A stretch of DNA of 64,000 nucleotides from Lolium rigidum (lineage: Eukaryota > Streptophyta > Magnoliopsida > Poales > Poaceae). Positions within the stretch are counted from its first letter, which is position 1. Every line of letters begins with the position of its first letter. Positions 1 to 13,362 of this stretch are shown here, in pieces. A program made the position numbers and the translations under genes. The stretch covers positions 211,630,254 to 211,694,253 of the forward strand of contig NC_061509.1 of assembly GCF_022539505.1 (NCBI RefSeq), given 5' to 3'. Below the pieces are notes generated by a model. That model worked only from the letters and a program-made list of their open reading frames with translations. It was not told the DNA's origin and did no database searches.

Positions 1-1288
1 AACAAATGTCGCCAGTGATTCTTGTGCCGTAATACCCGTGTTAACCATAAGATCCGGAGTGGGACGGAGTAGTCAAAAGTGTTTCCACCTCTCATTCATC
101 AACGGATGCGCTTACCGTAGCAGTTGTATTTGGCGGAACAACCGGAGGGTGGGGATCCCATTCTAATTCCCCACGGTAATGCAATGCTTACCGTAGCAGT
201 TGTGTCTTGCGGAACAACCGGAGGGTGGGGATCCCATTCTAATTCCCCACGGTAATGCGGTCTATGATGGGTTGCAGCTACCGGCGTAGTAGTGTATGGT
301 AGAGCCCAAGCATCTGTCGTCGTGGTCGGGGTCCACCCCGAAATCTACGGGAATAATGGGACCGGCGTGGACCCAGGGTCGGGGCATGCAACAACGGGTG
401 GGTGTTCGAGGTAGCGGAGGAACATGATTGGCTAGACCTTATACCGGGCCTCACACCGAAGGAAGTGTGGACGGGAAAGCTGACCGGTTGGCACCAAGGT
501 TAAGATCTCTTATGGGTAAAGCAACACACCTCTGCAGAGTGTAAAGAACCGTGACCTGTCACTCCCCGTTCCGGGATATGGAACTACGAACGCGGCCGGA
601 AAGGAGCTCCATGAAGTTCTAGTAAACCGGTGAAGGCTGACGGACATAGCTCTTTGAAATAAAAGCAATCTCTTGAAGAAATGTTTATCAAAACCTGCAT
701 TGGTATTAGACTTTACGGTCTAATATCGTAGTTAGTGCATTAAACACCTCTTATCTATAATGAACTTGTTGAGTACGCTCGTACTCATCCCAATCTCAAA
801 TCCCTTGCTTAGATTGTCCGAATCGTCCGGAGGAGGACTACGACAACCATGAAGGAGCCGAGATCATCGGCTATGAAGAACCAGACCTCTCAGGAGGTAT
901 TGAAGGCGTAGACTATCTCATAGTCTACGGAACCGGGGAGGCTTCCGGAGGAGAACAAGCCTAGAAGCACTGAGTAGTAGTAGTAGCCGAGCAGTGGGAA
1001 CTCTTAGTATTTAACTGCTCGTGGTAATAAATGTATAACCTAGTGAAACTTCTATATTGTAAGTTAAGGTGGGTTCGCCTCGAACCCAGGAGTATTCCTC
1101 TTAGGACCCAAGAGGAGCTCCAAGACAATATATGTTTGATGCTTGTAATAATAAGTGAATGAGTTATGGACCCTGCTATGTTCTGTTGTACTACTCTGAG
1201 GGATGTAATATTTGCGGAATGGTACTTCGTGAATGTTATATCAACGACCGGCATACTACAACATGCGGTGGTATGCGGGGTCACCACG
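1..1288 (+). repeat. 5' LTR, 3'-terminal 1.29 kb of Tekay-type element
   Basis: This stretch aligns almost throughout with the last 1.29 kb of the 3' LTR (about 12073-13362) and, more distantly and inverted, with the LTR ends at 47337-48600 and 56735-58000. It ends CACCACG where the 3' LTR ends CACCACA, so the usual terminal CA reads CG here. Positions 112-262 hold two copies of a segment containing CTTACCGTAGCAG and GGAGGGTGGGGATCCC, also present twice in the 3' LTR. The upstream part of this LTR is outside the window. Confidence 0.9.
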
Positions 1289-1290
1289 GT

Positions 1291-1301
1291 TGGTATCGAG
1301 C
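1291..1301 (+). promoter_or_regulatory. Primer-binding site, initiator tRNA-Met
   Basis: TGGTATCGAGC starts two bases after the LTR end. The plant consensus complementary to the 3' end of initiator tRNA-Met is TGGTATCAGAGC, so one base is missing in a CAG trinucleotide. The related element at 47337-63304 has the full consensus on the minus strand. Confidence 0.85.
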
Positions 1302-1467
1302 AAAAGCTTTGACCTTAGGTTGGAACCTAGTAAATGGGACCAAACGTTAGGAGTCAAATAGGACTAGTAAAGAATTCTCTAAAAATATGGTGTATATTCA
1401 ATTGAGAATACAACAATCATATCTTTTAGTGCGATAATTCTTTATTATCTCTATTATGATGCATTAT

Positions 1468-1498
1468 TACTAATCTTATATTCTTTCTATTTCTACAG
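1468..1498 (+). promoter_or_regulatory. Predicted splice branch point and acceptor before accessory ORF
   Basis: TACTAAT at 1468-1474 is followed by a pyrimidine-rich run and TTCTACAG, ending at 1498, seven bases before the ATG at 1505. The match to the plant branch-point and acceptor consensus suggests the accessory ORF is read from a spliced leader. No donor was assigned with confidence. Confidence 0.45.
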
Positions 1499-1504
1499 CC
1501 AACA

Positions 1505-2588
1505 ATGGCAAGTTCACGTTCGGGACGAAATGTGAAAGTGATGGATTCAACACTGAGTGAATATGAAGGAGGACTTGCAGATATTTTACGTGCCATGTTA
1601 CTGGAATTTGGGTGTGATCCCCAGATTCAAGTAAAGAAATACATGTACTATGATGGTACTGTATTGGCCAAGTGTCGGGTAGGGCTACGACTTCCCGAAT
1701 CTTTGGGAATGAGCGTAGTAATGCCAGCAGGGGAAGCCAGAACTATGAACACAGCCTACCATATAGCCGTTATGAGAGCCATAACCGATATTCGGGAGCA
1801 TAAGACGAAAGAACTTATGGGTTCCGAATTCACACACATTCCTCATATGGAGGAGGACGATGATACCATGCTGAACCATTTCAAATATGCCAAACGCAAA
1901 CCAGCAGAAGCAGCAAAATACATGGACAATAGCCGCAACTTACTATCGCTGTTCTTTCAGTTGAACCGTCATTTGACGGGAGCAATTGATACAATGCTGG
2001 AGGAGTTTACTGAACCCAAGGAGGAGACTAAGGGGAAGGAACCTATGGAGAATGAGGTGCACACACCAGTCTACTCAGCTGGTGACTACATTAGTATTGA
2101 CCACCCTGAACGAGAAACTACACCCATTACACCTGGGAACTATCTTAGTAGTTCCTATAGAGGATATGAGGGTGGAGAGGAATCCGGAAACAATCGGCGT
2201 TCCGTGACTCCGATAGAAAACTCCACGGGTTGGCGTTGGGGGTCCGATCATCGGAACTCATAGTACCTCAGCGTATTATGACGGGGAGATGAATGAAGAT
2301 GCCACGACCCAGCACCAGAGTTATCCGTGGAATGAGGAAGAAGTTGGAGGGTATCCGACACCGGTTGAGTCGGATACGAATAAAGGAAATACCTATGGTG
2401 TAGGCACGGGGGAGTACACCCGATGGGTGGACTACGATGCACTGAATGATCAGTTCGTGAACACTGATTTCTTCCTAGGATCATCATGTGATTCCGACTA
2501 CCAGCCGACGGGGAGACCTTATGTTCCAGGTTTTGTCAGGAGGACGACACGTTCGACCGGATGGAAGCCTGGAATGTATCGGGAGTGA
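1505..2588 (+). pseudogene. Accessory ORF upstream of gag in Tekay-type element (frameshifted)
   Basis: The first reading frame (1505-2263) gives 252 residues from ATG; a second frame gives 99 more (2289-2588). The second frame is open upstream of its ATG back to about 2245, so the two look like one ORF of about 360 codons with a single +1 shift near 2235-2255. The N-terminal 150 residues look like a folded domain (hydrophobic/charged mix, with CRVGLRLPE near residue 57). The rest is acidic and rich in Ser, Thr, Pro and Gly. There is no zinc knuckle, capsid signature, protease, signal peptide or membrane segment. It sits between the primer site and gag, in the sense orientation, with an acceptor-like TTCTACAG just before its ATG. 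I do not recognise its function. It could be an accessory protein of the element or a captured host fragment. Confidence 0.6.
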
Positions 2589-2869
2589 AGATCGAATAGA
2601 GACCACCAAGGGGAAGCAAAGCTACAATACACAAGTACCACGTGTATTGTAGTGTGTAATATTTTGTAGAAATTTGTACATATACTTTAATAAAGTGAGT
2701 TTGCATACTCACATAGACTTGAGTATTGTAATAAGGCTACTTAAGTATGTAAATATATGGTATATGTTTTGTATGATTTGGATTTGCTTCTTGATTTCCA
2801 TTGCGTGACTAGTTCTGTGCACAAAGTTGAGCTCAGAAAACTTGCGCATGGAGTAACTATGAGTATCAT

Positions 2870-2893
2870 CTTGTGTTGCAGAACTAGGGGGTT
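2870..2893 (+). promoter_or_regulatory. Predicted splice acceptor immediately before gag
   Basis: TTGTGTTGCAG ends at 2881, 12 bases before the gag ATG at 2894. The 300 bases upstream (2589-2880) are AT-rich without an ORF and include GTATGT near 2744, a possible donor. This would let gag be translated from a message that skips the accessory ORF. Inference from motif position only. Confidence 0.35.
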
Positions 2894-3538
2894 ATGTCGG
2901 GAGCGTTAGGAGAGGAGACCGAAGCGCAGCGCATGGAGCGCGAAGCAAAGCAAAAGGAAGAGGCTGACGAAGCAGCCAGGAATCAGTTTCCACCACCACC
3001 ACCACCCATGACGCAACAGAATTTCGTCCAATACATGCAATTGGTGGAGGAGAGGCAACGTATTACGTTGGAGCAGCAGAATAAATTCTTTCAGGAATTG
3101 CTGCAGCAGAACAGAGTTGAGAGACCTGAGAATCAGGGAGTCACCTTATCAGACTTCCAGAACACAAAACCTATATCTTTCGCATACGCGCCCGAGCCAA
3201 TGGACGCGGAAGACTGGCTCATGGACACTGAGCGAAAGCTCAACACTGTTGGTTGCAACGACCAGGAGAAGGTTCGTTATGCTACCCACTTGTTATGTGG
3301 ACCTGCCGCATCATGGTGGGACAACATCGCAGCCGTTTATCCGGCTGGAAAAGTGTTTACCTGGGAGGAGTTTGCGAGGAAGTTCAGGGAATCCAATGTC
3401 CCTGAAAGTATTGTGGAACTGAAGCGTCGAGAATTTGAAGGTCTCGAGCAGAAGGACAAGGCCATCATGACCTATGTCAGGGAGTTTTCAAAGCTGTCCC
3501 GGTATGCTGTTGAGGAGGTCAACACCGAGGACAAGAAG

Positions 3539-4690
<1,152 letters not shown>

Positions 4691-7600
4691 GGTAGTAGGA
4701 AGAACCAAGCATTCCAGACTGCAAATCAAATAGTTTGCAGAAGCTGTGGATTCATAGGGAATTTTGCCAAGGATTGCAAGAAGCCAAAGATCATATGCTT
4801 TGGTTGTCGCCAGGAGGGGCACATGCTGAAGCACTGCCCCAAGAGAAATACTGGAGGAGGTCAGTCAGGAGGAGGAGGAAGCCGAGGAGGGAACTGGAAG
4901 AACAAGAAACCCTTCGGCAAGCTGAACTGCACTAGTCTGGAGGAGGTGGTCAACTCCGATCAGGCAGTGATAGGTACGCTCCAGATACTCACTCATCCTG
5001 GCAAAGTACTTTTTGATACTGGTGCAACTACATCATTCATTTCTCAGCAATTCATCATCAAACATGGGATTAGTTGCACTAAGTTAGATACACCCATAAC
5101 CATACTTTCCGCGGGGGGAACGATAGTAGTAACTCATACCAAACAAAAACAAGTCATTATGATCAATAAGTGCGCTTTTGACGCAGACCTGTTCATTTTA
5201 CCGATGAAGGACATTGATGTCATTCTTGGTATGAACTGGTTAGAAGCTAACGGAGCATTGATCGACTGTGTGAACAAGACAGTGTCTTTGAAAAGCCCCG
5301 ATGGAAGTAGAATGATCTACCAAGGAGACAAGCATACACAGATTGAAGTTGAGTTACAGCTGAACAATATGAAGGAGGTGAAGTTAGAGGATATACCTGT
5401 AGTGAATGAATTCCAGGATGTGTTTCCTAAAGAATTACCTGGAATGCCACCAGATAGGGAGATAGAATTCACTATCGACCTAATTCCAGGAACAGCTCCG
5501 ATTGCTAAAGCACCATATAAGATGGGGCCTAAGGAGTTGAAAGAACTTAAGGAGCAATTGGATGACTTGGAACAGAAAGGATTTATACAAGAAAGTGTTT
5601 CACCATGGGGATCACTCGTAATCTTCGTGGATAAAAGAGATGGTGGTAGAAGGATGTGCGGAGACTACGGGAATTTGAACAACGTCACAATCAAGAACAA
5701 GTACCCACTTCCAAGAATACAAGATCTATTTGATCAAGTTAGAGGAGCGGGAGTCTTTTCCAAAATTGATCTAAGATCCGGTTATCACCAGATAAAGATC
5801 AAGAAGGAAGACGTTCCGAAAACTGCCTTTGTTTCAAGGTATGGACATCATGAATACCTTGTAGTGCCATTTGGATTAACCAATGCCCCGAGCAATTTTC
5901 ATGAATCTCATGAATAAGATTTTCATGCCATGTCTAGACAAGTTCGTCATCGTATTCATCGATGATATCTTGATCTATTCCAAAGATAAAGCTGAACATG
6001 CTTGAACATCCGAAGATAGTGTTGCAAACACTAAGAGAACATCAACTCTATGCCAAATTCAGCAAGTGTGAATTTTGGCTAGATCAAGTGGAATTTCTTG
6101 GTCATGTCATTAGCAAAGATGGAATAGTTGTTAACCCGAGCAAGGTAGCAGCAGTTTTAGAATGGGAAGCACCTAAGACTGTCAAAGAAATCCGAGGATT
6201 CCTAGGAATGGCAGGATACTATCGGAGATTCATTGAAGGATTCTCCAAGATAGCAGGACCAATGAAGAAGTTATTAAGGAAGAACACACCATTCGTGTGG
6301 TCAGAGGAGTGTGAGAAGAGTTTTCAGACTCTGAAGGAAAAACTCACCACAGCACCGGTGTTAGCAGTTCCTGAAGTTGGCAAGGATTACACCGTGTATT
6401 GTGACGCATCCAAGCATGGATTGGGTTGCGTACTCATGCAAGATCGGAAAGTGATATCTTATGGATCGAGGCAACTCAGACCTCATGAGGTGAACTATCC
6501 AACCCATGATCTAGAATTAGCAGCAGTCGTATTTGCACTTAAATCATGGAGACATTTTCTCTATGGAGCCAAGTGTGAGCTCTATACAGATCATAAGAGT
6601 CTCAAATACTTCTTTACTCAGAAGGAACTCAACATGAGACAGAAAAGATGGCTAGAATTAATCAAGGATTATGATTTGACCATCAATTATACTCCAGGAA
6701 AGGCTAATGTTGTAGCAGATGCTTTGAGTAGGAAGAGCACTGGAGGAGTGGAGCAAGAGTTATCACCGGAGTTGAGGAAGGAAATAAGCCAAGCCCAGAT
6801 ACAACTTTGGGAGAAAGAAGCTCATGAAGGACTATCGGCTTTACAAGTAGCCGATGAGTTAAATGTCGACCTGAAGAATGAGATAATGATGGGTCAGTTG
6901 GACGATCCATTCATCGTGGAGGAGATGAGAAGGATAGATGAAGGGAGACCATCAGAATTTCACCGAGGAGAATCGGGATCATTATGGTTCCAGAAGAGAA
7001 TTTGTGTTCCGGATATTGCTGAAATCAAAGAAGTAATACTCCGGGAAGCCCATCAAACACCATACTCCATACATCCGGGTAGTACAAAGATGTACATGGA
7101 TCTAAAGGAGTTATTCTGGTGGAACAACATGAAGAGAGAAATAGCTCAATACGTGGCGGAATGCCACACCTGCCAAAGAGTGAAGGCTGAACATCAGAGT
7201 CCGGCAGGGAAGTTACAACCTTTACCCATTCCAGAATGGAAATGGGAGGAGATAGGAATGGATTTCATCACCGGACTACCCATGACTAATAAAAAGAAGG
7301 ACATGATATGGGTAATCGTGGACCGGTTGACGAAAAGTGCACACTTCTTAGCGGTGAACCAGACAAGATAAAGGAGAGAAACTCATCGATCTTTACATCA
7401 AAGAGATCGTGAGTAAACATGGAGTACCCAAGAAGATTGTATCGGATCGAGGATCCGTGTTCACGTCAGCATTTTGGAAGCAATTACACGAAGCTTTAGG
7501 ATCCAAGCTGGACTATAGTACCGCCTATCATCCCCAGACAGGTGGACAAACCGAGAGAACCAACCAGATCTTAGAGGATATGCTTAGGGCTTGTGCCCTA

Positions 7601-8362
7601 GACTTCGGAGGATCATGGGAAGAGCACTTACCACTAGCAGAGTTTTCATACAATAACAGCTATCAAAGCAGCATCAAGATGGCACCGTTTGAAGCTCTGT
7701 ATGGAAGGAAGTGTAGATCACCGATATGTTGGTATGAAGCCGGAGCAAGCAAAGAGTTCAACCCTAATTATGTCAAGGAAAAGCAACAAATCATTGACAT
7801 TATCAGGGATAGGCTCAAGATAGCCCAGAGCCGACAAAAGAGTTATGCCGATCAAAAGAGGAGAACTTGGGAGCCACGAGTTGGAGACATGGTATATCTT
7901 AAGGTGAGCCCGATGAAAGGCCTTCAGAGGTTTGGAGTAAAAGGAAAGCTAAGCCCTAGGTACATCGGACCTTTCAAGATTCTGAGTCAAAACCGAGGGT
8001 TAGCCTTCGAATTGGAACTACCGGGAAGGTTATCTCAGGTTCACAACATATTCCATGTGTCTCAACTCAGAAAATGTTTGAAGACCCCAGATGAACCAGT
8101 ATCACATGAAGAGCTCGAGTTACAACCAGATTTGACATACATCGAGAAGCCAGCGAAGATTCTCGAGGAGAACTGGAAACAACTCAGGAATCGAGCGATA
8201 AAGTATTGCAAGATACAATGGAAGCATCATCCCGAGAGGGAAGCCACCTGGGAAAAGGAGGAAGACCTGAGGAAAACATACCCCGAACTTTTCAGGTATT
8301 ACAACCACAACTTCGGGACGAAGTTTTCTTTAAGGGGGAAGGCTGTAATGTCCCAGGTTTAG
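4691..8362 (+). pseudogene. Gag zinc knuckles plus Pol (PR-RT-RH-IN-chromodomain), three frameshifts
   Basis: Replication polyprotein of the Tekay-type element. Order: two CCHC knuckles (about 4735-4850; the second, [14 protein letters not shown], is intact, but the first has Asn at 4760-4762 where His is required); aspartic protease ([10 protein letters not shown] near 5010); reverse transcriptase ([12 protein letters not shown] near 5768, catalytic FIDD near 5957); RNase H ([10 protein letters not shown] near 6400, [10 protein letters not shown] near 6590, VVADALSRK near 6710); integrase (zinc-binding H-H-C-C near 7050-7180, catalytic [10 protein letters not shown] near 7320, SDRGSVFTS near 7445, QTERTNQ near 7549); chromodomain (ILEENWKQLRNRAI to the end, about 8160-8290). 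The frame is broken near 5890, 6002 and 7365, each by one extra base. Every catalytic motif seen is present. All three breaks fall at CAG or CTG sites, so this could be a functional gene with sequence errors. Confidence 0.92.
8309..8343 (+). promoter_or_regulatory. Hairpin and polypurine tract of Tekay-type element
   Basis: A perfect 7-bp stem (AACTTCG / CGAAGTT) with loop GGA at 8309-8325 is followed, five bases later, by the purine tract TAAGGGGGAAGGC (8331-8343) directly abutting the 3' LTR. The tract primes plus-strand synthesis. The hairpin overlaps the last pol codons. Confidence 0.85.
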
Positions 8363-11300
8363 AGACGATCGAGGGGTAGTTTTTAGAAAGGGATGTGCAT
8401 TGCATTGTAAATTACGGGGAAATTTCGCACTTTTAAAACAAAACTGCATCAAAGGGGGACAGGTTTCTCTCTCGACACCTTACAGGGTTAGGGTTTCGAG
8501 AGTGCGATGAACTTGTTCCTACTTGTCTAAATTAGGGTTTTGAGAAGAGAGAAGTGAAATTGCATTGAAATCATAAGTTGCATGATTGAATTACAAGTAA
8601 GTTGTTTGAATGAATTCAAACCAACTTTGAATTTGAATTTCAAATTCAAACATTAAATGGTTATCACATAATTAAAATTTGAGATAATTTAACAAACAAT
8701 TATCATTAAGCAAGAATATAAGTAAAACAACAATTACATAAAGCTCATTAAGGAAAACTTGAGCTTTATTGATAATCACACACATAATACATTGTCTTTA
8801 CAATATTCAGAATTGAATTATGGAATTACAATACATTACAAGAATTGAATAAATAGAAACAAAAAAAGGAAAATTACAAGTTATTTAAATGACCTAAACT
8901 ACATTGTGATCTTCATGAATTCTTTGATCCAGATGATCTTGAGTTCATCTTGATCAGCACTGGATCCCTGCACACACACACAACAACCAGAGTATTAAGC
9001 CAAGTGGCAAAGCCACTTGGCAGGTTAGCAAATAAATTGTGAAGAGTGGATATGATCAAGGTCCAGCCGAGCTGATCCTCTCAACAGCTCAAGTCCCAAG
9101 CATGTGCACCCACACACACAGGCTGCACACACAGCATGTGTGCATGCAACACACACACACAGTGAGTCATCAGGGTGAGATGTGGTGTTGTCGACCAGGG
9201 AAGCAAAGGCTGGCCATATTTAAGCTTTTCACAGCTAAACCCTAACCATTCCATCGACAAGGCACCAGGGTAAGTAACCAGTAGCAAGAACAGCAAACCA
9301 AGAACAGCAAGAACAGAAGAACAACCACTGCTGTTCAACTATTCCACCATCACCTGAATCAAATCAAGCTTCACAAGCTCACCAGGAGGAGCAGGGCAAG
9401 CAAATCAACCATAAGATCAACACAGAAGTAAAACCTCTACACCAACAACTTTTCTAGGAGCTGGAGTGAGGTATACCAATAGATCATGAGCAAGCAAGGT
9501 TTTGCTCATACTAATCCAGCATATGCACAAGTCACAGAAGCAAAAGAGGGTAGAACCCTGCTTGTATCATCATCTGGCTATCCAGCCATTTGGTGCAAGC
9601 AAATGAAGAATAACCAGAAGGAAATCATCCAGGGAACATTGGTTGTGTCAACACAGTGACACAACCAGAGAAATCCAACAAGGATTTAATCCCTAACTAG
9701 CTAGTCCAATTCACCTAGCACTAAATGGTTCATTAACCATCAGAGTTTAGAAAAATCATTGTCTATTTGATTTCAACATCAAAAGCTACTGGCAATCCAA
9801 CAAAAGAATCACCCAGAAAGCATCCGAATGAGTCACGACTAGCCAACAAGGGTGGGAGCTACCTTAACAGACAAAGAATTGCTCGTCAAGGCCACCTCAA
9901 CCACTTAACCAATCCCAACAAAGAAGCCATGCACAGATATCATCACCCAAGTAGGGTTCAAAAGGAGGGCTAGGGTACACAACCAAGTGTTGGCATCCAT
10001 CTAGCCCTACCAAACTCAATGAAATGATCATAACTGCAGAGGCAGTTCACATCAATTATCCATGTGATCAAGCCAAACTAGACAGATAATTGAAATACAC
10101 AAGCAACCGATGAGTACATACACTTGCTAATGATCTAGAGGATCACTCGCAAGCAACAGCAGAGTCTTAGGGGTAAGCAAGAGCATGCACCAGCACATGC
10201 TTGAGTACCACACAGGTCAAGTAAGAGAATTAGTGAAACACAAGCCATAGGACAGCAGAAAGTCATCAAGCATTGATGATCATATGATCATCAGGGCTTG
10301 CCTTAGCATACAAAAGCTTGACAGGGGCAAGCCTGGCATCAATCCATGAACCATATAAATGAAATAGCCACAGTTAAGCAACAGTTATATCACAGACAAT
10401 TACATAAATCATTTATGATTGTATCCGAAGCACATCAAATACTTGATAAACCACTGGATCAAGATATACAAGCAAAGCACTTACACTCATCACCGAATAA
10501 CACCGATAAGCCAAACAGCAATGCTCAATTGAGCATACTCATGAAATCAAGCACAAGCTATAGCATATAATAGCACTGGCACTTGCAAATTTGCAATAAT
10601 TGCACACTGTAATCAAGCCAGGGAAGCATACATGAATACACTTGAGTTCTGGCAAGCATAGTAACCAGAATAGAGACACAGAGCTAGATTTAAGAAAGAA
10701 AGGCATGGCATAGCAGGCACGAGCAGACACAGCAAGCATGAACAACACAACGAAGCAGCACAACGAAGCACGCGAGCTTGCACGGCTAGCTAGGCATGGC
10801 AGCAGAGCATGGGCACGGCAGGCCTCTCCCCAAGGAGGAGCAGCCATGGCCGGAGCTAGAGGAGGGGAAGAAGAACAGGCACAAGAGAGGGGAAGAAGGG
10901 AGGCGCACTTACCGGGGACGAGCAGATCGACGCATCCATGGCGGCCACGGCGGCACACGCCAGAGCGCGGCGGCGCCAGGCCAAGCCAGGCCATGGCAGC
11001 ATCACGGCAACGCCCACGGCGGCGTCACGGTGCCAGAATCGCCGGTGAGCGACGAATCACCGCGGAACCCCCACGGCCGTGCGGGCGAACGCGTTGAGGG
11101 TGAGCCAGGGAGGCGACGGAGGCCAGATCTACACGGAGGATCTGGTGCGCCGTCGAGTGGCGGTCCAGATCCGCACCATCTCGTCGCCGGCGGGGACCGG
11201 AGACGGCCGGAATCGAGCGGCGACGGCGGAGGCGACGCGGGTCGCCAGAGAGAGGAGTAGGGTTAGGGTTCGGTCGCGCACGAGAGGGAGAGGGAGAGAG

Positions 11301-13362
11301 TGAGTGGGTTGGGCCGGACCAGGTGGGTCGGCCAACCTAACCCGTTGGGCCACCGACGGGTGGGGCCCAAGGGCAATTTGGTCTTTTCATAAATCCATTA
11401 AAACCAGAAACTTTGAAAATCAATAGTAAATGTTTAATAGCTCTAAAAAAATAATTAAAAATATGAAAACTAATCAGCATAAAATTCTCTATTTAAATAA
11501 AATACCAAAGAGAATTTTTGAAGACAATTAAGAATAAATCTTAATTTGATGATTTAAATAGTAACTTAAATCACACATATTATTTTCAATAATGAAAATA
11601 AGCCCATTATTGCATTTGGACTTTAAAAACACCTTGACAACATTTCAAGGTTGTATTTTACTTTAAATAAAGTATCGTCAAATAATTCTTAGTAACAACC
11701 TCTTACATGAAATAATAACGACATCGGAAGGGGGGGAAACAAACCCTAAAACTGGAATCATGCATAATTGCTTCTTTAAACATTGCCCTTATCAGACAAT
11801 GATGCTATTTTTCAGAACCAGAGGACAAGGGTCAGTCCACACCATCCAAATGCAGAACTTTGCAGTGTTCAGGCAAGTTCATCACTTGCTCATGTCATTT
11901 GAGTATTTCTATCAAATTACTTGCAAAGTACTATGGTTATCACTATTGCATAAAAACCAAAACCACTACTTTCATAACTATGAATATGACTATGTGGTGG
12001 GCAATGGAACCATGGATTGTGTTGATATGGTGGAGGTTCCATTGCAAGGGTTTATATCCATCTAGGATTAAACAACAAATGTCTCCAGTGATTCTTGTGC
12101 CGTAATACCCGTGTTAACCATAAGATCCGGAGTGGGACGGAGTAGTCAAAAGTGTTTCCACCTCTCGTTCATCAACGGATGCGCTTACCGTAGCAGGTTG
12201 TATCTGGCGGAACAACCGGAGGGTGGGGATCCCATTCTAATTCCCCACGGTAATGCAATGCTTACCGTAGCAGGTTGTGTCTTGCGGAACAACCGGAGGG
12301 TGGGGATCCCATTCTAATTCCCCACGGTAATGCGGTCTATGATGGGTTGCAACTACCGGCGTAGGAGTGTATGGTAGAGCCCGGCACTCGTCGTCGTGGT
12401 CGGGGTCCACCCTGAAATCTACGGGAATAATGGGACCGGCGTGGACCCGTGGTCGGGGCATGCAACAACGGGTGGGTGTTCGAGGTAGCGGAGGAACATG
12501 ATTGGCTAGACCTTATACCGGGCCTCACACCGAAGGAAGTGTGGACGGGAAAGATGCCCGGTTGGCACCAAGGTTAAGATCTCTTATGGGTAAAGCAACA
12601 CACCTCTGCGAGTGTAAAGAACTCGTGACCTGTCACTCCCTGTTCCGGGATATGGAACTACGAACGCGGCCGGAAAGGAGCTCCATGAAGTTCTAGTAAA
12701 CCGGTGAAGGCTGACGGACATAGCTCTTTGAAATAAAAGCAATCTCTTGAAGAAATGTTTATCAAAACCTGCATTGGTATTAGACTTTCTGGTCTAATAT
12801 CGTAGTTAGTGCATTAAACACCTCTTATCTATAATGAACTTGTTGAGTACGCTCGTACTCATCCCAATCTCAAATCCCTTGCTTAGATTGTCTGAATCGT
12901 CTGGAGGAGGACTACGACAACCCTGAAGGAGCCGAGATCATCGGCTATGAAGAACCAGACCTCTCAGGAGGTATTGAAGGCGTAGACTATCTCATAGTCT
13001 ACGGAATCGGGGAGGCTTCCGGAGGAGAACAAGCCTAGCAGCACTGAGTAGTAGTAGTAGCCGAGCAGTGGGAACTCTTAGTATTTAACTGCTCGTGGTA
13101 ATAAATGTATAACCTAGTGAAACTTCTATATTGTAAGTTAAGGTGGGTTCGCCTCGAACCCAGGAGTATTCCTCTTAGGACCCAAGAGGAGCTCCAAGAC
13201 AATATATGTTTGATGCTTGTAATAATAAGTGAATGAGTTATGGACCCTGCTATGTTCTGTTGTACTACTCTGAGGGATGTAATATTTGCGGAATGGTACT
13301 TCGTGAATGTTATATCAACGACTGGCATACTACAACATGCAGTGGTATGCAGGGTCACCACA
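8344..13362 (+). repeat. 3' LTR of Tekay-type element (5,019 bp)
   Basis: Begins TGTAATGTCCCAGG and ends GGGTCACCACA (TG...CA). It starts immediately after the polypurine tract, and its last 1.29 kb match the 5' LTR. Contents: a 25-bp near-perfect palindrome at 8626-8650 and a smaller hairpin at 8604-8621; CA-rich patches near 8970 and 9105-9165; AT-rich DNA to 10700; a GC-rich island at about 10740-11350 with short overlapping ORFs that I do not regard as genes; then AT-rich DNA and the conserved terminal part from 11760. The GC-rich island occupies the position where the related element at 47337-63304 has its own GC-rich block. Confidence 0.9.

Noticed and set aside
10738..11353. Overlapping Arg/Gly-rich frames in the Tekay 3' LTR
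   Set aside because: All frames of a GC-rich island are open at once. No family match, and the visible part of the 5' LTR does not cover this region for comparison.
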